The notes under the pieces: generated by a model | Told to the model about the DNA's origin: nothing | The model's database searches: none | Seen by the model: only the letters and a program-made list of their open reading frames with translations | Program-made: the position numbers and the translations under genes | In this document: piece by piece, positions 6,319 to 14,189 of the stretch | Layout of the letters: each line of letters begins with the position of its first letter | How positions within the stretch are numbered: the stretch's first letter is position 1 | Assembly: GCA_046732895.1 (NCBI GenBank) | Contig: JBKPNZ010000063.1 | Coordinates: 1 to 30,571, forward strand | Direction: 5' to 3' | Source of the DNA: JBKPNZ01 sp046732895 | GTDB lineage: Bacteria; Actinomycetota; Thermoleophilia; Solirubrobacterales; 70-9 | Length of the DNA stretch: 30,571 nt

Positions 6319-7818
6319 CTAGGGCGGCGTGTCGCGGAACATCGTCACGCCGCCCAGGACGCCGACATACGCGGTCGCGTCGGGGGCGATCGTCACGGGG
6401 GCGTAGTTGTTGTTGAAGCCCAGGCCGACTCCGGCGAGGCGGCTCCAGCGGGTCTTGCCGTTGCGGAAGTCAAGGGCCGTGAGGTACCAGGCGTCTTCGG
6501 CGTGGTCGCGCTCGGGCTTCGTGTAGGTGTAGACGAGGCCGTCGCCGAGCGAGAGCTTCGGCACGACGGACGGCGCCCGCTCGTCGCTTCGCCAGACCGT
6601 GTGACAACCGCGTCCGTCGCGATCGACGTCGACGCGCTGGAGCCCCGGCTCGGTCGTTCCACCGAGCTCCGTGGCTGCGATCGAGTACCCGTAGTTGTTC
6701 TCGGCGATCAGCGAGCGGCCCGCGCCGATCAGCGACTGGTCGGTCGCCGACGCCCCCGGCTCGAACAGCGGTTCGCGGCAGACCACTCGCCGTCCATGTG
6801 GCCGGCGGGCGCGTTGGAGCACGACGGCGTGCATGGGATCGGCGTTGTCGGTGATTGCCACGTAGCGCCCGCCCGCAAGCAGTGTCGGGGTGGTCCCGGA
6901 CCCGGCCTGGGTCTGACCCGGTTTGACGATGCCCGTGTTGGCGTAGCCGTGCCTCCAGATGGTGCGCACCTTGCCGTGGCGAGCGCGCAGGCGATAAAGG
7001 GCGGCGTCACTGACGATGTAGACGCCGCCGAGCTCGTCGACCGCGAAGGAGTTGCCGATCGGCTCACCGAGCGCCCGGGACTGCACGTGGCCGCTGTGCC
7101 TGCCGATGTAGCCGACCACCCCGTCCACCGAGGCGAACCAGATCCGCCCCCGCCAGTCAGGGAGCGCGGAGATGATCTTGTCGCCGTCCGCGACGGCGCC
7201 GGTGAGGTCGTAGTCATGACGGACCTCGAAGCCGGGCTCCTGCGTCTCCGCGATCACCAGGACGTGGCGTGTCGTGGTGGGCGCCACGGCCCGGTCGCGC
7301 TGGTCCAGGTAGAAGTAACCGCCGCCGCTGAAGTCCGTGAACGGGTTGCCGCCGCCCACCGAGCGCGGCGGCAATGCGAAGGTCGCCAGCGGCTCGAGCG
7401 TGTCGGGGTCGAGGAGCGCGAGCACGGGGCGGTCGAGGCCGACGCAGATCGTGACCAGTCGCCCCTGGGAGTCGAACGTGATCGACGCGCACTCACGCGC
7501 AAACAGAGCGGAGTCGGTGGACGGGTCCACGCCCAGGGGGCCTGAGTGGCGATAGGTGTCGGTCTGGTAGGCGTCGTCGTGGATGTTCGAGAGCCCGTTG
7601 GGCGCCATGAAGGGATGGCGCGGCACGGCGGACGCGTGCACGCGGTGAGGCGTCGCCGCCGATCCGGTGAACTCGTCGACGCCGGTCGCGAGCGGGTCGG
7701 TCGGGATCGGCAGGGGCGGCGCACCGGCGGTCTGCGCCGGCGACGGCGACGGCACGAGGGCGATCGCGGCAAGGCTCCCGACGAGAGCCGCGGCCAGCTG
7801 CCCACACCTCTTCCCCAT
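6319..7818 (-). CDS. secreted beta-propeller-like protein
   Basis: The frame is open much further upstream, but the ATG at 7818 begins a good signal peptide (MGKRCGQLAAALVGSLAAIA, cleavage probably after AQT near residue 30) and gives 499 residues. The rest is built of repeated short strands with aspartate/glycine turns, as in propeller blades: ITFDSQGRLVTICVGLDRPV, LALLDPDTLEPLATF, WRGRIWFASVDGVVGYI, FAVDELGGVYIVSDAALYRL, GGRYVAITDNADPM, and the last blade VTIAPDATAYVGVLGG. No catalytic motif, PQQ or heme site is recognised, so enzyme activity cannot be claimed; a surface or lactonase-like role is possible. It is divergent from the PAS gene across 90 bases and has no strong ribosome site. 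Confidence 0.75.
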   Translation of the reverse strand: MGKRCGQLAAALVGSLAAIALVPSPSPAQTAGAPPLPIPTDPLATGVDEFTGSAATPHRVHASAVPRHPFMAPNGLSNIHDDAYQTDTYRHSGPLGVDPSTDSALFARECASITFDSQGRLVTICVGLDRPVLALLDPDTLEPLATFALPPRSVGGGNPFTDFSGGGYFYLDQRDRAVAPTTTRHVLVIAETQEPGFEVRHDYDLTGAVADGDKIISALPDWRGRIWFASVDGVVGYIGRHSGHVQSRALGEPIGNSFAVDELGGVYIVSDAALYRLRARHGKVRTIWRHGYANTGIVKPGQTQAGSGTTPTLLAGGRYVAITDNADPMHAVVLQRARRPHGRRVVCREPLFEPGASATDQSLIGAGRSLIAENNYGYSIAATELGGTTEPGLQRVDVDRDGRGCHTVWRSDERAPSVVPKLSLGDGLVYTYTKPERDHAEDAWYLTALDFRNGKTRWSRLAGVGLGFNNNYAPVTIAPDATAYVGVLGGVTMFRDTPP

Positions 7819-7908
7819 CGCCGCGAGGGTAGTGAGGTGAAATCTGCCTCGCGCCACTTGCGTCAATCCGCACGCGCAGGGTCCGATCGGTGGAAGAATG
7901 CCTGCGGC

Positions 7909-8328
7909 ATGAAGAATTCGCAGCGTCCGCTCGAGCTGATCCTGGCTCGAAACCTGATCACCAGCATCTCCACCCCCGCCTTCCTGCTCGACCACGAGGC
8001 TCGCCTCGTCTTCTACAACGAGGCGGCCGGAGCGCTGCTGGGGGCCTCGTTCGAGGAATCGGGGCGGATGGATCCCGAGGAGTGGACCTCGACCTTCGGC
8101 CCCTTCGATGACTCCGATCAGCCGATCCCGCTCGACGAGCTGGACACGACCAAGGCGGTTGGCGAGGGGCGGCCGACGCACTCGCGCTTCTTCATCCGAA
8201 GCGCACACGGAGAGCGGCAGGAGATCGAGGCGAGCGCGTTCCCGATCGTGGCCTCCGAGGAGGGCGCCTCGGGCGCGATGATTATGTTCTGGGCCTTGGA
8301 CGAGAATGGGAACAAGCCGCGGGGCTGA
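7909..8328 (+). CDS. single-domain PAS sensor protein
   Basis: The protein has 139 residues from the ATG at 7909. It has one PAS domain: ARNLITSISTPAFLLDHEAR, LVFYNEAAGALLGASFEE, then an inserted loop, then RSAHGERQEIEASAFPIV and a last strand GAMIMFWALDE. The NEAAGALLG turn is the classic PAS signature. There is no attached kinase, cyclase or DNA-binding domain, so it would have to act through a partner. The gene downstream, 36 bases away on the same strand, encodes a metallo-beta-lactamase-fold hydrolase and is the obvious candidate. The ligand or cofactor cannot be read from the sequence. Confidence 0.85.
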   Translation: MKNSQRPLELILARNLITSISTPAFLLDHEARLVFYNEAAGALLGASFEESGRMDPEEWTSTFGPFDDSDQPIPLDELDTTKAVGEGRPTHSRFFIRSAHGERQEIEASAFPIVASEEGASGAMIMFWALDENGNKPRG

Positions 8329-8364
8329 CGTCGCGGAGGCTGAGATGAAGAGGCAGGCGAAGCG

Positions 8365-9303
8365 GTGAAGGTGAAGGTCTGGGGCTCCCGAGGCTCCGTG
8401 CCCGCGCCCGGCCCGGAGATGAATCGCTACGGCGGCAACACCTCGTGCGTGCAGATCACGCTCGCGAGCGGCGAGGACCTGATCCTCGATGCCGGCACGG
8501 GGATCCGCACCCTCGGCATGCACCTGGCCGCCGCGCCCGAGGTGCGGATCCTGCTGACCCACCTGCACCTCGACCACATCCAGGGCCTCATGTTCTTCCC
8601 GCCCTGCTTCCGCTCCGAATCGGAGATCACGATCTGGGGCCCGGCGTCACCGGAGGCGTCGCTGGAGGACCGGATCGCGCGCTATATCTCGGCCCCGCTC
8701 TCGCCGGTCGAGATTCGCGAGCTCCCGTGCGACGTGTCGTTCCGCGACACGCCCGCCACCGAGTGGCAGCTCGGCTCTGCGCACATCCGAGCCGAGGCGG
8801 TCACCCACCGCGGACCCACGCTTGGCTACCGGATCACCGAGGGCGATCTGACGATCTGCTACATCCCGGATCACGAGCCGGCCCTGGGGGCATCGCTCGC
8901 GCAGCTCGAGCCCGAGTGGATCTCGGGCTTCGACCTCGCCCGCGACGCCGACCTTCTCATCCACGACTGCCAGTACGCCGACAACGAGTACCCCGCGCAC
9001 GTCGGCTGGGGCCACTCCGCGGTCAACGACACGCTCACCTTCGCCCGTCGCGTCGGCGCCCGGCGCCTGCTGCTCTTCCACCACGATCCACTCCACGCGG
9101 ATGATTTTCTCGACGAGCTCCACTCGGGTGCGCGACGCCGGTGGGAGGAGCTGGGCGGCGACCCGACCGAGGTGGAGATGGGCGCCGAGGGCGCCGAGCT
9201 CGAGGTGAGCCCGGCCATGCGCCAGCCCGTAGCCGTTGCCGCCGCGCCGGACACGGCGGGCGCCGCGACCATCAGGGCCACGCCCCCCGGCCGACAAACC
9301 TAA
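8365..9303 (+). CDS. MBL-fold metal-dependent hydrolase
   Basis: A 312-residue protein starting at GTG (MKVKVWGSRGSVPAPGPEMN). It follows the RNase Z/PhnP-like branch of the metallo-beta-lactamase fold: GSRGSVP and YGGNTSCVQI near the N-terminus, the H-x-H-x-D-H metal motif at 66-71 (THLHLDHIQG), H148 (VTHRGPTLGY), D169 in YIPDHE, D201 in HDCQY and H239 in LLFHHDP. These residues make a two-metal site. Relatives act on phosphodiesters, including cyclic nucleotides; the exact substrate is not readable. The C-terminal 50 residues are alanine/proline-rich and probably disordered. It likely shares a transcript with the PAS gene, so a sensor-controlled phosphodiesterase is one possibility (inference). 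Confidence 0.88.
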   Translation: MKVKVWGSRGSVPAPGPEMNRYGGNTSCVQITLASGEDLILDAGTGIRTLGMHLAAAPEVRILLTHLHLDHIQGLMFFPPCFRSESEITIWGPASPEASLEDRIARYISAPLSPVEIRELPCDVSFRDTPATEWQLGSAHIRAEAVTHRGPTLGYRITEGDLTICYIPDHEPALGASLAQLEPEWISGFDLARDADLLIHDCQYADNEYPAHVGWGHSAVNDTLTFARRVGARRLLLFHHDPLHADDFLDELHSGARRRWEELGGDPTEVEMGAEGAELEVSPAMRQPVAVAAAPDTAGAATIRATPPGRQT

Positions 9304-9318
9304 AGGGTCTGACCCCGT
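9302..9318. repeat. AAAGGGTCTGACCCCG REP-like palindrome
   Basis: The palindrome GGGTC-T-GACCC starts right at the stop codon of the MBL gene. A related 11-base palindrome AGGTCAGACCT lies at 21869-21879, sharing the core GGTC-N-GACC. Short GGGTCTGACCC elements are familiar to me as scattered intergenic repeats in several bacterial phyla; that this is such an element is inference. Confidence 0.35.
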
Positions 9319-9501
9319 TCAGGTTTCGGGGTGGCCCTCCGGTCCACCGCCGCACGCACGCGCCCTACCGCTCGTACAACCCGGGCGCCATAAGTCTCGA
9401 CAACGGGACAAAGACACAGCGCGACGCCGCGCCTACCTTGGTCTGCGATTCCTGGAAGCGCGACGGCCGGGGCTGCTCGGTAGGCAAGGAGGGTGGATCG
9501 G

Positions 9502-11043
9502 ATGAGACGTAGGTACGCGGCGGGACTGCTGCTGGCGGCGGTCGCCGCGGTGCTTGTGGTCCCCGGCACGGCGTTCGCCGATGCCACCGACCTCGACAGG
9601 GCAATCGCCGGAAAGCTCGACCCCTCGGTGGGGATCAACACGTTGTGGGTGATCGTGGCAGGCGCTCTGGTGATGTTCATGCAGGCTGGCTTCGCGTTCC
9701 TGGAGATCGGCTTCTCGAGGGGGAAGAACGCAGGCACGGTGGTCGCGAAGATCCTCACGAACTTCTCGATCGCCGCGATCGGCTGGTGGGCCGTCGGGTT
9801 TGCTTTCGCGTTCGGCGGGCCGCTCGGAAGCTTCATCGGGCACGACGGAGGCTTCTTCTTCTCGAACCTGGGGGCGTATTCGGCGACAGCCGACGGGGTC
9901 ACCGCGTACCACCCGAGCTTCCCGGTCATGTCCCTGTCGGACGCCACGATCGAGTCGAAGTGGTTCTTCCAGTTCGTGTTCTGCGCGGTGTCGCTTGCCA
10001 TCGTGTGGGGCACCACGCTGGAACGGATCAAGTTCGGCGTGTACGTCATCTACGCGATCGTGTTCAGCACGATCATCTATCCGATCGGCGCCCACTGGGT
10101 GTTCGGTGGCGGCTTCCTCCAGAACGGGGATTGGCTCGGGCTGGGGATCACCGGCATGCAGGACTTCGCGGGCTCGACGGCCGTCCATCTGATCGGGGCC
10201 ACGGGCGCCCTCGCGGCCCTGCTCCTCCTCGGACCGCGTAAGGGCAAATACGGGGCCGACGGCAAGCCGCGGGCCATTCCAGGCCACAGCATGCCGCTGT
10301 TCGGACTGGGCGTGCTGATCCTGTGGCTCGGATGGTTCGGGTTCAACCCGGGATCGACGCTCAATGCGCTCGACGGGCGCTTCGCCGAGATCCTCCTCAT
10401 CACCAACCTGGCGGCGGCCGCGGGCGTGCTCGCCGCGGTGGCGACGGCGAGGATCAAGACGGGCACGATCGACATCGGCATGGCCGGCAACGGCGCGATC
10501 GCGGCGCTGGTCGCGATCACGGCCCCGTCGGGCTATATCGAGATCTGGGCCGCGCCCATCATCGGCGCGGTCGCCGGCGTGATCGTGGTGCTCGGCGTGT
10601 ATGCCATCGACAAGCTCATCGACGACCCGGTCGGAGCGCTGTCGGCGCACGGCCTCGCGGGGATCTGGGGAACGATCTCGTGCGGGATCTTCACGGCGCC
10701 GCGCCTGGCCCAGTACAACGCCTTCGGCGATCCGAACGGTGGCCTCTGGTACAGCGGCAGCTTCGACCAGCTGATCGCTCAGGTGGTCGGGTTCACGATC
10801 GCGTTCACGTTCGTGTTCATCATGAGCTACTCGACGTTTTGGCTGATCCGCAGGACGTACGGCCTCCGCGTCTCGGAAGAGGAGGAGGATGCCGGACTCG
10901 ACATCTCAGAGCACGGCATGTACGGCTATCCGGAGCAGTTCATCCCGCAGCCGGAATACCCGGGAGCACCGGCACACGTGCCGCCCGCGCCCGCGCCGGT
11001 CCCGGTGACCGCGATGGGCGCCGAACAGCCCAGCGAGGCCTGA
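9502..11043 (+). CDS. amt: ammonium transporter (Amt family)
   Basis: The start is set at the ATG at 9502, nine bases after a perfect AAGGAGG; a GTG at 9493 overlaps that site and is unlikely. The 513-residue protein has a signal sequence (MRRRYAAGLLLAAVAAVLVV, PGTAFADA) and about eleven membrane helices. Amt landmarks are present: FMQAGFAFLEIGFSRGKNA, SLAIVWGTTLERIKF, the first pore histidine in DFAGSTAVHLIGATG, WFGFNPGSTLNAL, and the second in GALSAHGLAGIWGT. The C-terminal tail is proline-rich (about 30 residues) and longer than needed. It passes ammonium across the inner membrane. It heads the operon amt/P-II/GS/PucR; the adjacent P-II protein is the expected partner that plugs the channel. 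Confidence 0.95.
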   Translation: MRRRYAAGLLLAAVAAVLVVPGTAFADATDLDRAIAGKLDPSVGINTLWVIVAGALVMFMQAGFAFLEIGFSRGKNAGTVVAKILTNFSIAAIGWWAVGFAFAFGGPLGSFIGHDGGFFFSNLGAYSATADGVTAYHPSFPVMSLSDATIESKWFFQFVFCAVSLAIVWGTTLERIKFGVYVIYAIVFSTIIYPIGAHWVFGGGFLQNGDWLGLGITGMQDFAGSTAVHLIGATGALAALLLLGPRKGKYGADGKPRAIPGHSMPLFGLGVLILWLGWFGFNPGSTLNALDGRFAEILLITNLAAAAGVLAAVATARIKTGTIDIGMAGNGAIAALVAITAPSGYIEIWAAPIIGAVAGVIVVLGVYAIDKLIDDPVGALSAHGLAGIWGTISCGIFTAPRLAQYNAFGDPNGGLWYSGSFDQLIAQVVGFTIAFTFVFIMSYSTFWLIRRTYGLRVSEEEEDAGLDISEHGMYGYPEQFIPQPEYPGAPAHVPPAPAPVPVTAMGAEQPSEA

Positions 11044-11056
11044 GGAAGGGGATCGC

Positions 11057-11425
11057 ATGAAGAAGATCGAGGCATACATTCGCCACGAGGCATTCGAGCC
11101 GATCAGGGCGGAGCTGCTCGAGCGGGGGTTTCCGTCGCTGTCGATCGGCGAGGTGAAGGGATCGGGCCGCCAGAAGGGCATCGTCGAGACCTATCGGGGA
11201 TCGACGCTGACCGTCAACGTGCGCCCGAAGCTGAAGCTCGAGTGCGTCGTGGAGGACAAGGACAAGTCGCTCGTCGTGGAGACGATTCTCAGGCACGCGC
11301 GAACCGGCGACGTCGGCGACGGCAAGATCTTCGTGATCCCCGTCGAGGAGGCAATCCGGATCCGAACGGGTGAGGAGGGCCACGAGGTCCTCCAGGCCCA
11401 CACCGGAACGGAGGTCCCCGCGTAG
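11057..11425 (+). CDS. P-II nitrogen regulatory protein with altered T-loop
   Basis: The 122-residue protein has a good AAGGGGA site and lies 14 bases after amt. It aligns residue for residue with known P-II proteins: MKKIEAYIRHEAFEPI, GEVKGSGRQKG (start of the T-loop), then ETYRGSTLTVNVRPKLKLE, VVEDKDKSLVVETILRHART, GDVGDGKIFVIPVEEAIRIR and TGEEG. The B- and C-loop residues that hold ATP and 2-oxoglutarate appear intact. The T-loop does not carry Tyr51, the uridylylation or adenylylation site: positions 47-51 read R-G-S-T-L. Tyr46 is kept and there is a serine at 49, the position phosphorylated in cyanobacterial P-II. Expected role: reading nitrogen/energy state and controlling Amt and perhaps GS. 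Confidence 0.93.
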   Translation: MKKIEAYIRHEAFEPIRAELLERGFPSLSIGEVKGSGRQKGIVETYRGSTLTVNVRPKLKLECVVEDKDKSLVVETILRHARTGDVGDGKIFVIPVEEAIRIRTGEEGHEVLQAHTGTEVPA

Positions 11426-11470
11426 GGCCTCTTGTCAAACACCGCAAGACACAAGGAGTGAGTTAAGGAC

Positions 11471-12844
11471 ATGGCAACCGTTACCGAAGGCAGGTCCAGC
11501 GCGAAGGACGTGCTGAAGCGCGTCGATGACGACGGCGTTGAATTCATCCGCTTCTGGTTCACCGACATCCTCGGCCAGCTGAAGAGCTTCGCCGTGGGCA
11601 AGGACGAGCTCGAGGGCGCCCTGGAGGAGGGCATGGGATTCGATGGCTCGTCGATCACGGGCTTCAACGCGATCGAGGAGTCAGACATGATCGCGATGCC
11701 GGACCCCGACACCTACGCAGTGCTGCCGTGGCGCGACGATGGCGGCACCGGCAAGGGCAACGTCGCTCGGCTCTTCTGCGACGTCCTGCGTCCGGGCGGA
11801 GAGCCGTACGTCGGCGATCCCCGCTACGTGATGCGCCGCGCGCTCGCGCGCATGCAGGAGATGGGATTCGACACCTTCAACATCGGGCCCGAGCTCGAGT
11901 TCTTCTACTTCGACTCCGACGACCTCGGCGAGGACGGAGTCCCGAAGATCCTCGACAAGGGCGGGTACTTCGACCTGACGACGCTCGATGCGGCTTCGGA
12001 TCTGCGCCGCGAGACGGTCAACGCGCTGAAGGCGCTGAACATCCCGGTCGAGTACACGCACCACGAGGTTGGGCCGTCACAGCACGAGATCGACATGCGC
12101 TACGCCGAGGGCCTGCGGATGTCGGACAACGCGATGACCTACCGCACGGTCGTCAAGGAGGTGGCCCATCTGCACGGCGTGTATGCGACCTTCATGCCGA
12201 AGCCGCTCTTCGGTGAGAACGGCTCGGGGATGCACACCCACCAGTCGCTGTTCGCCGATGGGCGGAACGCGTTCTACTCGGAGGGTGAGCACTACCACCT
12301 CTCCGACACGGCGCGTGCCTACATCGCCGGCCTGCTCAAGCACGCGCGCGAGATCGCCGCGCTGTTCGCTCCGAACGTGAACAGCTACAAGCGGCTCGTG
12401 CCCGGCTACGAGGCGCCGGTCTACTGCGCCTGGTCGCAGCGGAACCGCTCGGCGCTGGTGCGGGTGCCGATGTACCAGCCGGGCAAGGAGCAGGCCACCC
12501 GGTGCGAGCTCCGCTGCCCGGATCCATCGTGCAACCCCTACCTCACCTTCGCGGCGATGCTGCATGCGGGCCTCGAGGGCATCGAGAAGGGCTACGACAT
12601 CCCGGAGCCGATGGAGAAGAACCTCTACGACCTCTCGCACGACGAGCGGGTCGAGCGCGGCATCGAGCAGCTCCCGGAGACGCTCGGCGAGGCGATCGAG
12701 GTTCTGGCCTCCTCGGACCTGGTCCGGAAGGCCCTGGGCGACCACATCTTCGAGCGCTACGTGGAGATCAAGCGCGAGGAGTGGGAGGAGTACAGGGTCC
12801 AGGTCACGAGGTGGGAGCTCGAGCGGTACCTGCCGATCCTCTGA
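11471..12844 (+). CDS. glnA: glutamine synthetase, type I
   Basis: A 457-residue GSI. Landmarks: FDGSSITGFNAIEESDM in the beta-grasp domain, FNIGPELEFFYF, HHEVGPSQHEIDMRY, FMPKPLFGENGSGMHTHQSL (ATP/glutamate site), NSYKRLVPGYEAPVY and RNRSALVRVP, RCPDPSCNPYLTFAAML. It makes glutamine from glutamate, ammonia and ATP in the cytoplasm. A tyrosine (Y386) sits where GSI-beta enzymes are adenylylated, but the flanks (NLYDLSHDER, GIEQLPETL) are like the non-adenylylated alpha type. The arginine that mediates feedback inhibition in the Bacillus enzyme (FVRIEESDM) is alanine here (A67). So neither classical control is clearly supported. It lies 45 bases after the P-II gene. Confidence 0.95.
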   Translation: MATVTEGRSSAKDVLKRVDDDGVEFIRFWFTDILGQLKSFAVGKDELEGALEEGMGFDGSSITGFNAIEESDMIAMPDPDTYAVLPWRDDGGTGKGNVARLFCDVLRPGGEPYVGDPRYVMRRALARMQEMGFDTFNIGPELEFFYFDSDDLGEDGVPKILDKGGYFDLTTLDAASDLRRETVNALKALNIPVEYTHHEVGPSQHEIDMRYAEGLRMSDNAMTYRTVVKEVAHLHGVYATFMPKPLFGENGSGMHTHQSLFADGRNAFYSEGEHYHLSDTARAYIAGLLKHAREIAALFAPNVNSYKRLVPGYEAPVYCAWSQRNRSALVRVPMYQPGKEQATRCELRCPDPSCNPYLTFAAMLHAGLEGIEKGYDIPEPMEKNLYDLSHDERVERGIEQLPETLGEAIEVLASSDLVRKALGDHIFERYVEIKREEWEEYRVQVTRWELERYLPIL

Positions 12845-12882
12845 GCGGAGCGGCGCGGGCAACCGGCGACGGAGGTTCCAAG

Positions 12883-14094
12883 TTGCGCGACCTCCACGCC
12901 CGGATGCTCGCCGCCCTGCTCGACGGCGAGGGCCTGCGGGGCCTTTGCGAGCTGGCAGCAGAGGAGACGGGCGGGCCGGTGGCCATCGTGCTGCCGGCCC
13001 GCGGTCTAGCCGCGGCGTCGGACGAGTCCGTTGCGCTCGATGAGCTCGTGGACTTCGCCGCGGAACGGCTTCGCGATGAGGATGCCCCGACACCCGATGG
13101 ACTGGATCTGACGCTCCCGGTGCAGGTCGGGCCCGAGCACGTGGGCTTCGTCCTGGCCCTGCAGACCTCGCGCAATGGCCTGCCCCGGGTCGCGGTCGAC
13201 CGCGAGGAGGCGATGCGGACGACGGCGCTGGCCGCGCTGACGGAGGTCGCAGTGGCCGACGCCCGCGACGAGGTCGCCGGCGAGGTCCGCGGCACCTTGA
13301 TCGAGGATCTTCGCACCGGTCGCGTGGACGCCGCCAACGCGACTCGGCGCGCCGCCCGCCTTGGTTGCGACCTCGGGAGGGGCGCTGTCGCCCTCGTCGC
13401 GGAGGTGCGCTCGTCGCGTCCGCGCCATGCTGCGGCGCTCATCAGCGGCGAGTACCCGGGTGCGATCGCCGAGGTGCTCGAGCACCACGATGCGGAAGTG
13501 CTCGAAACCGTGGGCGACGGAAAGACTGGCGCGGCCACCCGGGTCTACGCGATCCTGCCGGCGCGAGGCGGAGACGATGCGCCGGAGCGCACGCAGGCGT
13601 CGGCCCGGGCGCTCGCGGCACGTCTTCGGCCGCACGGGCCCGCGACGTTCTCGTCGTTCTGCTCCGACCCCGCTGACCTCGATCGCGCGATCTCGGAGGC
13701 CGAGCTGATGCTCGAGGTGGTCGCCCGCGACGAGCGGATGGCGGAACAACTCGAGAACGGGATCGGCGGCGGTGTCTACCGCTTGCTCTTCCGGGCGATG
13801 GCAACCGATCCGGCCGAGGTGCGCCGCTTCTTCGAGGACACGGTGGCGCCGCTGGTCGAGCACGACCGCCAGTACCGCACCGACCTTCTGGCGACGCTCG
13901 AGTCGTACCTCTCGAACGACTGCAACATGAACGCGACGGCCCGCGCCGTCTACGCGCATCGACACACGGTCGCCCACCGCCTCGCCCGGGTGCGGGAGCT
14001 CACCGGCCTCGACCCTGGCGTCGGCGAGGACCGCGAGCGCCTCGGCCTCGGCATCAAGGCCTACCGGATCATCTCCCCGACGCTGCCGCGGTAG
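12883..14094 (+). CDS. PucR/CdaR-family transcriptional regulator
   Basis: The start is TTG at 12883 with a perfect GGAGG seven bases upstream; the frame is open inside glnA but has no better start. The 403-residue protein ends with the PucR-type helix-turn-helix: RTDLLATLESYLSNDCNMNA, then TARAVYAHRHTVAHRLARVR and ELTGLDPG. The centre contains a GGDEF-like degenerate domain of the CdaR kind (VALVAEVRSS, VYAILPARGG, ATFSSFCSDPADLDRAISEA), and the N-terminus is a GAF-like sensor. PucR proteins commonly control purine, amino-acid or nitrogen genes. Position straight after glnA, 38 bases away, suggests that it regulates nitrogen assimilation here (inference). Confidence 0.88.
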   Translation: MRDLHARMLAALLDGEGLRGLCELAAEETGGPVAIVLPARGLAAASDESVALDELVDFAAERLRDEDAPTPDGLDLTLPVQVGPEHVGFVLALQTSRNGLPRVAVDREEAMRTTALAALTEVAVADARDEVAGEVRGTLIEDLRTGRVDAANATRRAARLGCDLGRGAVALVAEVRSSRPRHAAALISGEYPGAIAEVLEHHDAEVLETVGDGKTGAATRVYAILPARGGDDAPERTQASARALAARLRPHGPATFSSFCSDPADLDRAISEAELMLEVVARDERMAEQLENGIGGGVYRLLFRAMATDPAEVRRFFEDTVAPLVEHDRQYRTDLLATLESYLSNDCNMNATARAVYAHRHTVAHRLARVRELTGLDPGVGEDRERLGLGIKAYRIISPTLPR

Positions 14095-14189
14095 GGGTCG
14101 GTCGGTCCCGCCCTCAGCGGTCATCCGCCGGCCGAGCGTGGTGCCAAGTTGCCGAGCCTGGGCCGGCTTGACCTCACTTGGCCCCTCGG

